Assembly (NCBI GenBank): GCA_003993805.1
Contig: RSEF01000001.1
Coordinates: forward strand, 69,733,228 to 69,797,227
Length of the DNA stretch: 64,000 nt
Source: Himantopus leucocephalus
Taxonomy: Eukaryota; Chordata; Aves; Charadriiformes; Recurvirostridae
Reading direction: 5' to 3'
Position numbers and translations under genes: made by a program
In this document: piece by piece, positions 13,201-24,983 of the stretch
How the letters are laid out: each line of letters begins with the position of its first letter
Position numbering within the stretch: the stretch's first letter is position 1
Notes under the pieces: model-generated
Databases searched by the model: none
The model's input: only the letters and a program-made list of their open reading frames with translations
Told to the model about the DNA's origin: nothing

Positions 13201-16200
13201 ATTTAAAAGTCAAGCCTTCAGACCTCTACATCAGTGGCCCCCACAGTGGCATGCATACACTCTATGAGGTGAACAAGACAACCCATTGGGGTGCAGGAAG
13301 ATGATACTAGAACTTGTCATTTTTTCTAAAAAATAAGAAATTAAGTTTTACTAATATTTAACATACAGATTGACGGCAGTGTCCTCACTCGGTCCATATG
13401 TCAGAGGGTCCCACGTATGGTATGCGCGAGGTGTCCTGAAGGAGGAGCGGGTGTTCCACCACACAGCGGGGTTGACAGTGGCACCCTCACTTGTTGGTTC
13501 ACTTTCAGCATATTGCAACACATTGAAGTTTGCTTGTGCCCAATTAAATGGATTGGCAGATTATATTACCTTGTTTTACCTAAACTAACTCTGACAAAAC
13601 AAGTAAGTGGCTTAATAAGATGCCTGCAAATAAACTGTGGGCTGAAGACAATACTGATAATGCGAGCAAAAGCAAATAACAAGAAAGCGTCAGAGTAACA
13701 CTTCTACTCCTACTATGAGTTCTTCACCAGCCATATTACAAGGTAAAGACAATGNCCCCTCCCGCGGCCTGCAGGCTTGCCGCGCCGCCGCCGGTGGGGG
13801 GGGGGGGGGGGGGGGGGGGGCACGGATAGAGATTACCAACAAGACTATTTGAAATATCCATTTACATCCACCATTATTAACAATGAACCTTGCCCTCAGT
13901 GTATATTGTGCCTTGAGATATTAGCTAATGGTAGTATGAAGCCATCACAATTAGCAAGACATTTAAAATCTAAACATCCAGAACATGAAGACAAAGCTCT
14001 ACAGTTTTTTCACAGATGTTTCAAGTCATGCAATACTCCACCCAGTACTTTACAAAACTTCACAATAAATGTTTAGAAGCTTCTTTTGAGGCTTCTTATG
14101 AAATAGTGAAAGACAAAAAGCCCCATACCACTGGACCATTTGTTCTTCTGCTGTGGTAAAAATGATTGAAATAAAACACGGAAAACAATATGAGGACAAA
14201 ATAGAACACATTCCTTTGTCAGCAAATACCGTTGGGAAACACACAGAAAACACACAGCAGATTTGAAGAAACAAGCATTAGAACAAATTTCACAGTGTGG
14301 GAAGTTTGCTGTACAGCTGGATGAAAGTACAGATGTTTCTAACATGTCTCAGCTTATGATATTTGCTAGATTCTGTTTCAATAATGAAATACACAAAGAA
14401 CTACTTTTTGTGAACCACTAAAGAAAAGATGTACCCAAAGAGACACATTCTCAACAAATGACTTCTCTAATAAAGACAAACTGATATACTGGACGAGATA
14501 TTCTCAACAGTAAATGACTTCCTTAACAACAACAATGTTTTACGGAAAAATTGTGCAAGTGTAACCACTAAAGGAGCCTTGTTGCAGCTCTGCTTTGACT
14601 AGAATAAAAAAAAAAAAAGATTCCAGAATAAGGTTACAGAGAAAGCACCACACCAGAAATTCATTCACTGCATCATTCACAGGCACAATATTGTAGCAAA
14701 GATGGAGCCAGAATAGCAGAGTGCTACAGAGTGTCATCAGTATGGTTAATTTTATAAAAACAAGACTTTTAGGGAGCCAAATCATTACAACACTTTGTTA
14801 CAAGATGGAGAGCAACCATGAAAATCTTCTGTACCACACAGGTTTGCTGGTTATCTCGTGGTAAAGCACTTAAAAGTTGTCAAAGATGAGTTATGCGGGT
14901 TTTTTGGTTTGTTTTTTTGTTTGGGGTTGGGGGTTTTTTTTCCACGAAAAGACAAATGTTCCAAATTTACTGACCTTTACCATGACAACAAGTCCCTGTC
15001 AGTAGTATGCTATCTAGCAGATATTTTCTAGAAAATAAACACACTCAGTCTGTCCCTTCAAGGTAAAGACGTTTCAAGAACAAGTAACTGCTTTTTGAAA
15101 GAAACTTATGGTATGGAGACAACATTTTAAAAACTGCCGTTCCAAAACATTTCCACCATTATGTGGTTTTGTTGCCAAAAATGATGCAAGTGTGCCAACT
15201 ATAAAAAACTCTCGTATCTTATACACTTAAACGCGGAAACAGAAGTCTCTTACACATTTAAAAATCTTCCAAAGAGTTTCAGGTTTTAGACCCATTTGTT
15301 AAAAATATAAAAATGCAATACCTTCCAATTAGTCTGCAAGAACAGCTGATTGAGAATAGGGAAGATGGACATTTACTAGCCAAATTTTAACAAAAATCTT
15401 TGCGTAATTGGTGGATAGGATTGAAAAGTGCAGCCAACAATACAATTCTCACTTTTGCATTTACATAACTTTGTGAAAGATCTTTTTCAGCTATGACAGC
15501 CATTAAAACTAAGCACTGAAATAAACTGAACTTAGAACGAGACCTTCAAATCACTGTATTACAAAATGTTAAACTAAGATTTTAAAAAATAATGAAGTAT
15601 ATTCAATCAACATTACTGTCAGTAAAAAATATTATTACTAATAAGGCTTTTCGTGAGAGCAAAAATGGGTTTGGACTGTTAATAAAACATTTATAAAATA
15701 TTGTTTATCTCATCTTTATTACATCCTTTTTAAATTTTAATTTTTGTGTATCTTTTATAACGTACATAATATATTAGTACAGTAGTAGATATATATAATC
15801 TTTATTGGGGGGCACTCAAAAATTTTTCACTGATGGGGTGTGCAATCCAGAGTTTGGAGACCACTGATCTACACAATCAAGAAAGCAACATTGGCAGATA
15901 GAAGGCTACAGAGAGGCTTATTTTCTTTCTTACACGTAGTAACCACATATTAAACATGAAAGTAAAGCCAACTGTGAACTACCATATGAAGTCATGATGC
16001 AAATATTTCACCATGCATTAGAGCTGCAACAAGACAGAATGTTAAAACTCCTCATGAATTTTAATAAAGCAAACCTAACATGATGCAAACACCCCTAAGT
16101 CTTTGTAAAGCTTTGCAATACTAGGAAAGCATCAGTTTTCTTACTTCACCTTTTGTTTCAATAGTTTCAGAGGTATAGGTTAAAGTCATACTATGTTTTC

Positions 16201-19200
16201 ATAATGTAGGGATATTTCGTACAGGCAACATTTTAGAGCCTACATGACTACACTCCAGCTACTTTTCCAAAATGGCAGTTCAAGTGTCAGAGAAGCAATT
16301 TCAGAAGACACACATGCAATCGGGGGGGGGGGAATTCTTACCTGCTCAGGCTTTTATGATCACTTACCAAATGTAACTCAGTTCCATCAGTTCAGCTAGT
16401 CTGAATGTAGTCTCAGATTTCTATTAAATCATCTACTCATGTTATTAATAACAAACAAAAACCACCCCGCACCCTGACAACTAGCCCTTTTATGAAAACC
16501 AGTTCTCTTCTTGCCTTTGCTTATTTATTTGCATAGCAAAGCAAACACGATAGTATTTACCAAGAGAAGGCAGTTTGTGAAAAGCAGCTATTTTTATAAA
16601 ATTCTGAAGTTGCAATGAAAGAGGAAAACACTTTAAGATTTATTGCCTTTCTGTGAGCTCTCTACTCAGGGACTCAGAGTGAAATTACTCCCCTATAGGA
16701 CGGTCAACGGCATTTCTTTACCTGCAACGATCTCCGTAAGCACAGCATCCTCGCTGATAATACCTGCACACCATAGCAGACTGACTAGTGGAGAGGTCAT
16801 GGGAGTAGCGACAGTTGTCTCCTTCCTTGCAGACTCCATGCATGAAATACCTGTGAAACAGAAGATTACTGTGAATTAAGGAGAAGCACTGAAGCTGCAA
16901 ACAGTATTTGGATGATGAGTTATTCTATAAACCAACGTATGCTGCATTCAGAACACCACTAATGACTCATGGGAGCACATCCCAGTATAAACATACAAAT
17001 AAGAACACCTGAGAAAAGATGAAGCCTTAGCTATTCCAGCAAACTGCATGGCACACTTAGGGACTTACACTTATAAAAGCCTTAAAAAACCCAAAAACCA
17101 ACCACCTGCAAAGCAAACCATATCCTGGGCTATAATACAGAAAGGAAAGAATCTTGGACAAAGTAGATGGGGACAAAGTTTTACTTGTAGCTCCTGCACT
17201 CTGACACCAACAGAAACCTTAGAGAAGCCCACGACTGAATCAAAATGAGCCACACCCTAAACAAGTTTCCAAAGGGCTTAAATCTACTCTGAATTTATAA
17301 ATAATTCAGTCAAAAGTAATTTCCTCTCCAAGAATGCAAAACATGTTTGTGATGAATAACCTCATCTGACAAAACATACACATTAGTTTTTGCCACAGGA
17401 GCCAAATAATCAGTAGAAGCACCCTGCTTCAATACTGTGCTGCCTATCTTGAAAGAATTGTACAGTTTCAAAGCTTTTGAGGACAGTTTACTAAATTTTA
17501 GCATGTCAAGTAATACAAGTGTAATTGAGCATCCTCAAATTCAGCTATTCAAGAAAACATAATAGTGATTTTTCCATTTAGTTTAAGTTTTAACCCAGAA
17601 GACACAAGCATCTTTAAATTTAAGGCACTGTAACTATTCAGGCTGAATATGCTCACATCAAAACCACAATTGAAAACACAAGTTTAAGTACATCTTTCTC
17701 AATCAATATAGAAGTACTAGCCAAGAAAAAAACAACAAAACAAACCCAAACTAGCCATGCAAGAAATGAATCCACCAGCACGTTTATCAACACTTCAGTT
17801 CAGAAAGAGAAGCGTTGGCCCCCAGACACCAAGTTGCAAACTCTGAACTCATTGGAAATACCAAGACCTGATAAACAAGAAAATTTGTTAGGGTTTAGGT
17901 CTTATACAAATTCTTTGCTTGCCTATAAAACACCACTTGAGGGAAGCTTGAGAAGCAGATTATACCCTTCTTAGCCTATCTAGCTGCTGAAAGGGGCACT
18001 CCTGCCCTCCTCCTCTAACACACTTTCACCACTTCAGGTTGGTACTACCACACCTACGCAGCCAGCAGAACCAGGTCCTCCAACCAGCTGACTGCACAGA
18101 CACAGCAGTATAGCCAGCACAAGAGACAGAAGGATCATCTTTCAGCAGCCCAAACTAAGATTAGGGTAGCTCTTCACAAAACAGCACATTCAAGCTGATA
18201 TTCCTAAACTTAAAAGGTGGCAAGTTGTTGAATTGCATGAACTCCTGCACAGGTACTTAGTCTGCTGTATTTTTAAGAAGTCAGATAAATCAAAGTGAAC
18301 AATTCACCAAAAGAGATAAGGAGACCTACACTTGCAATTCACTACTAAGGATATATTAAAAAAATTGAGGTGAGTCTTTAGAGGGCTGATAACCCTGGTG
18401 CAAAACCAGTGCTGTATTGAAGGTACTAAGAGCAAAAAAATTTGAAGTGGTTTTATAAACCACCAGCTGACACTTGCCATCAGGCTGCAATTCACACTCA
18501 AAACAATCACCTGTCTGTACACTGTAGCCACATAGTAACCAAACAAGAAACGTGGTCTTACATAAAAATAAGCGATATAAGACCAGATGAGGCTCTGCAG
18601 GATATTCTCCCCAGACAGCTGAGTACCCTAGCCAGGTTTGCCAGGTGGCTGCACGAACAGCTATGCCAGCACACACCAGGAACAGGGTGTTGCAAAAACA
18701 TAACAAAAACCCCACACTCCATAACCAGCTCTCTCCACTGTGAGAAATAATAAAAAAAAAAACCACAACAAAAACCACCACATACCAAAAACCCACCACA
18801 CACACACAACCCCCAACACAACACCACAACCCACCCACAAACAAACCCACCTCTAAGCCAAAAATCCATGAACTCATGGAACCAGAACTTAACTGGAATT
18901 TCTGGCTTGCCTTTAAGAAATGGGAGTCACACCAATAGCATAAAAAATAATTCAGGTTGTTAAACGTTTGTTCTTTAACAACTGTTATCTCCACCCTTTG
19001 CTTATTTCCACACAGCATTGCTTCCCCCATGTGTTGGGGCACACACTTTCATGGCCACCTGCCGACTCAGATGGCTTCAGATGTAACCCGACATTCCTTT
19101 TGGTGCCCCCATGGTTATTTTTAATCTAGATCAGATCACTGCTCAGTCACATTGCTACTTAAGACAACGAAGTGTTGGGACACCACTATGGCTGAAATAA

Positions 19201-22200
19201 GTGACTAAGAGAAAGGCACCAGCTTGAAGTGAGGACTTCTGTTAGAAAGTACTTGGTCAACAGAACTTATCCTAAATATATAAGCCTCAAAATTAGGCCC
19301 TCCCACTGCTTGTTAGACAGAGCAAACAGAGCTCTAAGTCCCTTTCTTTCTTTCCCAACTTATGTTAGAAAATCCTCTGCAACCACAGATTCTGCATAAT
19401 TCTGAAAATTGTCACAACTCATCAAATCAAGATGGCAGGCTATAAAGGAAAAAAAAACCCAAACCTGAAACACTCACAAGCTCAATTTAATTCATACGTC
19501 ACTTTTAAAGGACTGTGATCCTACACAGCAAACTTACCATAATTTGAACAAGATGACTGGGGTGGGAAGAGAGAAAAATGTATTTCTCTAAGGATTACAC
19601 CAACTTTCTCCCCCCTCCCACCCTGCCAAGAGGTAAGGTCACAAAGAACTTAACATTTTACATATGAAATTGCAGTTTCTGGCTAAAACGCACTTTGGTC
19701 GTGTTGAAAAATAAACAGAGTACATTATTTTTGGTGAAAGCTAACACAACTTCTGTTGGAGAGCATCTTTACACACACCAAGTATTCAACTTAACTATAA
19801 CTTTACACAACAGCAATACCAGCCTCGTTTCTGGTTACAGGAAAAAAAAAAAAAAGGATCCTTAAAACTGAGAAACGCATGAGTTACCTGCTTCACTCAG
19901 TAACACGTAGAAGGATATCTGAAATTTGCATTCTCTCAAGTACTCAGAGAACACATATCACTATCTGAAAAAAGTAAAACTAGATCAAGACAAGTATATA
20001 ACCAGATTTTCTCTGAGTGTCTATGATGCTGTCATCCAAAAAGCACTTATTCTGGCAGCAGTGCTCTCTGTCTTTCCTATTCAGATATACTAGTATGATT
20101 TGGTGAGGCTGCATGAGGAATCAGACCAGAGAACTCATCGGGGTCCAAACCCAGATCATCACCCCAGTTCAGTTCATTGCATGACTGTACAAAACACAAG
20201 TGATACCAACACACCTAGAAGGAACAGTTGCCTGCACTGGCATTTTATCACTGAAAAATGTTTCCACTCATGCCTAGTTACGGGTGCCTTGATCAAAATA
20301 GCATATCCTGATTTTCATGGGGTGCTTAAAAAAAGGTCATAGAAATCAGGCTTTGCACATCCAAAAGTCTCGAGTTGTAGACAAGATCGAGTGGGCATTT
20401 TTTTGGAAATGTAGAGAAAACACTTGTCCAAAGCCATAAAGCTAATCATGTCTCCAACCCCTTGGAACACCAACCGCTGTGGAGACGTTACAAGTGCTAT
20501 AATTAATTTAGTAGAATACTTAAAATTTTCAAGTCTATCCGGATTTCAACGACCTTGATTTCCACGATGCTTTAAAGTATAATAATCTACTGAAGATTTT
20601 CTTTTCCATTGCTAGAATATTACTTCTATTACTTGCCATAAGCTAGACAAAAAGAATTTGCAATGCCTTTATCAAAAAGACAATGCAGTGTTAAACACAT
20701 ATAACTGCAGTCTAAAATCCTGAATATGAACCAGCTTCTTTCAGATCCTTCCTTCAATATATTAAGTCTTTAACCCTGTAATCCTATTAGTCAAATCAAT
20801 ACACAATACTTCTTTCCATAGCTTTTGAAGCTTGCAATGAATTTGCTTATCCAAGTGTGGTTTGTTCTTTACTTCAGGTCCACTTAATTCTGCTTTCAGG
20901 TAGCCCCATTTTGTTTATTAAACTGCTGGGTTTCCTGAATTAGAATGTCACACCTGGCAACAGACCTCCTTCAAAAATTAAGATGTTGCCCTGACTGTCA
21001 GATGGGAAACCTCAGGATAATAGCCAACTGCAGTCATTAGCTTCTTCAGGTGCCATACAGAGACTGAGAATTCTCATGGAAGAGGCCAGGCACGCTGTTC
21101 CAGTACAGCACGTGGGCGTTCAGCCACGTGAGTGGGTGATGAGATTCTACATAAGTTAGTCACCTTAAGAAAAAGGAAAAGAAAAAAGAAAGAAAAAGTA
21201 GGTCTTAATAGCATTTATCTCCTTGTCCCTTCTTCTCCATAACCTCCTCCAGCAAGAAGCTAGTGGGGGATCCAGAACAGAACAGCTAAGAAAGGGGCAA
21301 TACATGCACGCTGTTAAAAGGTTTGTGCTCCACACTGTATCACTAGCGTTGCCCTCAACTAAGGAGGCATACTTTACTGACAAAGATTCTTCACATTAAA
21401 AGACAGATAAATACCTGATCTAGGTTTTCAGGAAGAACACCAAAGATACAAACACGTAGACAACTCTCAAAATACACCAATGAGTTGCTAAGGGTTTTAT
21501 TTACATTCAGTTATTAAACAAACAAGTGAAATGTAATCTATTTGTGTCAACTTGATGACCTTAACTATGACTGCATGACATCTGGAAAACGCAAATATAT
21601 GGAGCTAACAGTGTCAAGTCTTTGGAAAAAAAGAAAAATGTTGGCTATACCACTGCTCAATAAAATCACATACTCAGCTAAACTGGAAGGACAGAAACGC
21701 TTGGTAAGGACCACCATTCTTTTTCTTACTTCAAACATATCAATAACAAAAGGTTCAAAATATTAAGTAAGAAGTAGTTATGAAGCACATTTGTACTCCC
21801 CTGTGATTCATTCCATATTAAAAGATTATAAATTATTACACATCACAAAAGCCTTGAAAACTGCTGAATCATAGAAGCAATGTAAGAAAATTATTTTTCA
21901 TCATCTCTTAAGGAACGTGATGAATTCCTACATTTCACCCTGAGACTTCTAAATTTTAGCTGCTTAGAAAAGCAGAAGGGTGATCTGCAAAACTAGATGC
22001 CCAGCAGAAATCAAAGTCCTTCATCTTAGTCATTGCATCTCTCACTCTCAGATATCAGTCATTCATCCCAAGGATATCACGCTGCCATCATAAAACTCAT
22101 TATTCAACCAATTTATCATATCAAGTATTCAAAGGAGCAGCAAGAACTTATTCCACCAATTCTAAAACTTCCAGTTCTGATAAAACAGCAGCATTCCTTC

Positions 22201-24797
22201 ACCAACCATGAAGTGCAAAGTACTTACAGAGAATCTACTATCTCCCAAAGTTTTTCAGGCAGCATTTACTGTCACCAATATGATGATTCAAGTAAATAAA
22301 GCCTATAAATAAATAGTGCAGTGCTACTCAAAACTGAAACTGCTCTACCTACTATATTAAAAACCTGCATTTCGAAATTTAACCCCTTCATCTCACAGTT
22401 AAATCCTCAAGCTCTTTCATGAAGGTAAAACAGGATTTAATAGTAAGAAAGGTATCTTCTTCAATATGAATACATCCTATTGAAAACAAACTTAGAAAAA
22501 CAAAGTTATTATCACACATCTCCAGAAGCTCAAGGCGAAATAGTTAATTTCACTTTAAAGTCTAAGGAAAGCTAGTCTGCCTACAATTTGAATCACCCAC
22601 TAAAAATAAACAAGTAAATCAGCAAGCAAGCAATGAAATAACTGGGAGGATTAGTCAAAAAGAACAAAGAATGGGGAGGTTCGTTAGTTCCAAAGCTGAG
22701 ACCTCATTTTTGTTCAAGATTACATTAAAGCACATTGACCATTACAAAAGAGTAGCTTTAACTTCCCACCAGTCCTCAGTGTTTGTAAATAAATATGTTC
22801 ATTAGACAGACTCACTGTACAACACATTAAACAGACTCACTGCACTGCATGACACTGATGAACCTGACTGCTTCTGTACTATGGCAGTCACTGTCTTCAA
22901 TGAATTGAGTGATTGTGTCTGTTACCTGAGAAAAATATATCTGTATACAGCTCTCCCCAATCCATTTCACCTAATTGAGCCTTTAAATCTTCAGAAATTA
23001 GGCAATCTATACAGAGAGAGTACTAACCTATACCCTTGCAGCTCACTTAAAAGCTGAGCTAAGCACCATTCCTGGCTATTTCCTCATCACTGGCCTATGT
23101 TTAACTGTCATGCATCAAATATTAACCCGGTTACTCACAGGCAAAACTCTTTGTATGCAGAAGTACTCAGAGAGAGCTGAGAAACAGTGCTTTCTCAAAT
23201 GGACCTGTTAACAGTGCATTAACCAAAAGAAACAGTGCTCAACAGTTAACAGGAATGCTTTAAATACTGCAGGGCGTACCTAACAGCACAGGAGAGACAC
23301 AGGAAGCAAGCTCCCTATGAAAGCCAAGGGACGGTTCTTAATAGTGCTATTTGAATCTGCAACTGGCCCAAATGGAAAAATACACAGAGAAGATATAGAT
23401 CTCATATCAAGATCTACAGCCTCTTCCTTTCTGCCCAAGGGATGTTCCTCATTGCTTCGAAATACTAACTCGAAGTATTTTTGCCCAGAAACACATTCAG
23501 GTTAAGTATAATTTACAATTTTATTTAAGTAAAAAAGTAAAGTAATATTTAAGAAAAAAAAAAGAATCAGAAGATGCTCCTTGATGCCGATCTTGGACTA
23601 CCACTTGCTTTCACATAAACTGACTAATATATTTCTATATTCACAAAAAAAACCCTGTTTTATATTCCTTTCAGCCTGCAAATAGGCCGGCAGTGTAAGT
23701 TTAAAAATAGCCCACCTGGCAAGCTTTGCAACACGCAGCATGATTTGCATAATCCCATATAAAAGATTCCTCAGAAATACAGTTTAAAGGAAAATACAAA
23801 TCGAAAATGACGCAGCATACAGAATCTTAACGTAATAGCAGCACTCCTTACATTTTGCAGTCTATCGTGACTTATTCCCGTTCTCTAGCTTAATAAATAA
23901 TTCTTACTATATCAATCACGAATTCACTTCCACTTTTAAGTTTTTTTTATTCAAACGAACAGGAACTTAAATCGTTTTCTACTTCCTGCTTCAACGCACT
24001 TTCTGGAACGCGGTTACAGGACTTCCATTCTACAGTCTCTTTCACACCGATCACTGCGGGCATATTTTCACACAATAAGTAGTGGCCCACGGCCCCTCAC
24101 GAGGAGCCAGAAACGCTCCCAACCCACCCCTCCCCGGCACGCCAAGGGACGGTAGCCACACGCCATTTGCACGGCGGAGCCGCAGGGAACACCCTCCCTT
24201 AAGGCAGGGGCAGAAGAAAGGCCCCCGCCCGCACCGCCCCCGCCGGCGGGTCCGGCTCCGGCAGACTAGGCCCGGAGCGCGCTCGACGCCGGCCGGTACT
24301 TCCGGCAACGGGCCGCCGCCGCCGCCGCCTCACTACATCCCCCACAAGCCCCGCCGCCGCGGCCGGTTTCCGCCCGGCGCCGCCGCAGGGCGCGGCGCGG
24401 CCCGGCCGGCTGCGCAGTTTGCCGCAGGCCTCCCCCGGGGCGCCGGGCGGGGCGGGGTGGGGTGCGGGGGAAGGGGGGCGCTGCGGCCGCGCGCTGCGCG
24501 TACGTGACCGGAGGGGGAGGGGAGCGGCGCTGAGGGAAACGGCCGCCGGGGGGGAGGGGGGGGAAGGGCGACCGCGACCGCCCTTCCTCCCCCTCCCCTC
24601 CCCCCAGCCGCGGACAACGCGTACCTGCAAGTGACCTGCTTGGTCCAGCCGCCTCCTCCCGGCCCCACGACGGGCGGTGGCACCGCGGAGAAGTCGAAGG
24701 CGGCGGCCGCCGCTCCCGCGGCCGCTACGGGGGATGTTCCCAGGGCCGCGGCCGCCGCGGCGCCCGCCGTTGTTCCCAGAGCCACCGCCTCCGCCAT
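4216..24797 (-). CDS. MKRN1: Makorin-1, RING E3 ubiquitin ligase (8 coding exons)
   Basis: Exons, in order on the minus strand: 24797-24625, 16850-16722, 12243-12017, 7186-6960, 6473-6259, 5558-5448, 4994-4856, 4428-4216. All introns are GT-AG and all phases agree, giving 1434 bp and 477 aa; human MKRN1 is about 482 aa. Visible domains: an Ala/Gly-rich N-terminus (1-50); C3H zinc fingers at 57-75, 86-104 and 209-227 (C-x7-C-x5-C-x3-H) and 365-385 (C-x9-C-x5-C-x3-H); the makorin Cys-His motif around 231-254; a C3HC4 RING at 276-329 (C276, C279, C300, H302, C305, C308, C326, C329); and an acidic C-terminus ending DYYDLDL. Family knowledge: MKRN1 ubiquitinates targets such as p53, p21 and TERT, and binds RNA. 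The start codon has G at -3 and +4, a strong context. MKRN1 rather than MKRN2 is chosen from the RING and acidic-tail sequence. No breaks were seen, so the gene looks functional. Intron 2 carries a hAT transposon. Confidence 0.96.
8921..8956. repeat. (AAAC)n simple repeat
   Basis: About six AAAC units followed by an A-run, in MKRN1 intron 3. It may be the decayed poly(A) tail of a retroposed sequence or a plain microsatellite. Confidence 0.7.
10745..11153 (+). mobile_element. Old CR1 LINE 3' fragment
   Basis: The plus strand carries the usual CR1 3' landmarks in degraded form: a piece like GAAGAGAGACTGAAGAAACT followed by a CTGGACTTGTTCAGC segment, and near the end a GAGGTCCCTTATAATCTAAA segment followed by CTATTCTATTCTG. 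It lies in MKRN1 intron 3, opposite to MKRN1 transcription. Its open frame at 10693-11052 is a by-product and not a gene. Divergence is high, so the insertion is old. The 5' edge is approximate. Confidence 0.7.
12478..12775 (+). mobile_element. Old CR1 LINE 3' fragment
   Basis: Contains recognisable CR1 pieces in order: a tail-coding segment (CTTCAACTACCTCGTGGGAAG), AAACACTGGAACAGGTGCCC, GAGAGGCTGCACAATCTTCA, and GGGCAACCTGACCTAAGC. Orientation is plus, inside MKRN1 intron 2. The 3' ATTCTATG repeats are missing or eroded. The edges are approximate. Confidence 0.75.
13755..13820. repeat. Ambiguous base, GC-rich block and 25-G run inside the hAT element
   Basis: An N at 13755 is followed by about 40 bases of almost pure G/C, including CCGCGG and CCTGCAGG, and then an unbroken run of 25 G (13796-13820). 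The flanks are AT-rich transposon sequence. The abrupt change in composition beside an N suggests a misassembled or poorly resolved patch. Confidence 0.7.
13821..15585 (+). pseudogene. Decayed hAT transposase (BED finger to dimerisation domain)
   Basis: The first part (to 14074) is open and reads as a BED-type zinc finger: a CPQC pair followed by RHLKSKH, preceded by [10 protein letters not shown]. From about 14077 the frame is broken by stops and shifts. Recognisable later pieces include [17 protein letters not shown] at about 14290-14340, which is the conserved hAT core segment with its LDESTD motif. Near 15466-15560 comes the C-terminal hAT dimerisation piece with CERSFSAM and KLNLERDLQ, with a stop between them. 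The order matches a complete transposase. The breaks mean it no longer makes an active enzyme. The first codons are uncertain because of the poly-G run just upstream. Confidence 0.8.
14896..14941. repeat. G/T-rich low-complexity tract in the hAT element
   Basis: Alternating runs of T and G interrupt the transposase remnant. It probably reflects a secondary simple-repeat expansion after the element died. Confidence 0.6.
16851..24624 (-). other. MKRN1 intron 1, no further gene seen
   Basis: This is a 7.8-kb first intron between the exon encoding the Ala/Gly-rich start and the exon with the first two zinc fingers. I see no exon-like frame with splice sites, no RNA gene I can name, and no clear CR1. 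The only distinct item is the A/C-rich tract near 18.75-18.85 kb. The 5' part of the intron (about 24.1-24.6 kb) is still within the CpG island. Confidence 0.6.
18750..18852. repeat. A/C-rich low-complexity tract
   Basis: About 100 bases made almost only of A and C, with runs such as CCACACACACACAACCCCC. It creates a spurious 228-codon frame on the minus strand (18356-19042). The G/T complement has runs of G that could form quadruplex structure on the MKRN1 sense strand. Confidence 0.75.
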
Positions 24798-24803
24798 TAC
24801 TGT

Positions 24804-24845
24804 TTATCCCACACAGCGGCAGCACCGGAACTTCCGGGAGCACAT
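24804..24845 (-). CDS. Short upstream ORF in the MKRN1 leader (13 codons)
   Basis: The minus strand has ATG at 24845-24843 and an in-frame TAA at 24806-24804, encoding the Cys/Arg-rich peptide MCSRKFRCCRCVG. The stop is six bases before the MKRN1 start codon. The uORF exists in the mRNA only if transcription starts upstream of 24845, which the sequence alone cannot show. If present, it could lower or tune MKRN1 translation by reinitiation or leaky scanning. The MKRN1 start itself has a strong context. Confidence 0.4.
   Translation of the reverse strand: MCSRKFRCCRCVG
24825..24837. promoter_or_regulatory. Palindromic ETS-type motif
   Basis: CCGGAACTTCCGG is two inverted GGAA cores with one base between them, a form bound by ETS factors such as GABP in CpG-island promoters. 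It overlaps the short uORF and lies 28-40 bases upstream of the MKRN1 start codon. A further ACTTCCGG occurs near 24299. Confidence 0.55.
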
Positions 24846-24978
24846 CCTTCCGGGCGGGCGGACCGGGCGCAGCCGGGCGGCGGCGGGGCGGAGCCGGGGC
24901 CGGGCGGTGGCGAGCAGCGGAGCGGCTGAGGCGGGCACCGGCTCCGCCCCCTCCGTCGCGCGGGGTTCGGCGGCTCCG

Positions 24979-24983
24979 ATTGG
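24979..24983 (-). promoter_or_regulatory. CCAAT box (NF-Y type)
   Basis: The plus strand reads GATTGG here, so the minus strand carries CCAAT, about 180 bases upstream of the MKRN1 start codon. This is a usual position for an NF-Y site in such promoters. NF-Y sites work in either orientation, so it could serve either gene. Confidence 0.45.

Larger units (their letters stand above)
13232..15866 (+). mobile_element. Charlie-like hAT DNA transposon, near full length, inactive
   Basis: The 5' end starts CAGTGGCCCCCACAGTGG and the 3' end, read in reverse complement, starts CAGTGGTCTCCAAACTC, giving a hAT-type terminal inverted repeat. The flanking 8-mers are CTCTACAT (13224-13231) and ATCTACAC (15867-15874), identical over the six central bases. 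This is an 8-bp target duplication that fits the nTCTAGAn preference I recall for Charlie elements. Inside, on the plus strand, are pieces of a BED-finger hAT transposase, now broken. The element is 2.6 kb, about the length of an autonomous member. It lies in MKRN1 intron 2, antisense to the gene. A 65-bp GC-rich and poly-G block at 13756-13820 sits inside it and may be artefactual. Confidence 0.85.

Noticed and set aside
18356..19042. 228-codon open frame on the minus strand
   Set aside because: It runs through an A/C-rich low-complexity tract, giving strings of Gly, Val, Phe and Cys with no domain. It is a composition artefact inside MKRN1 intron 1.
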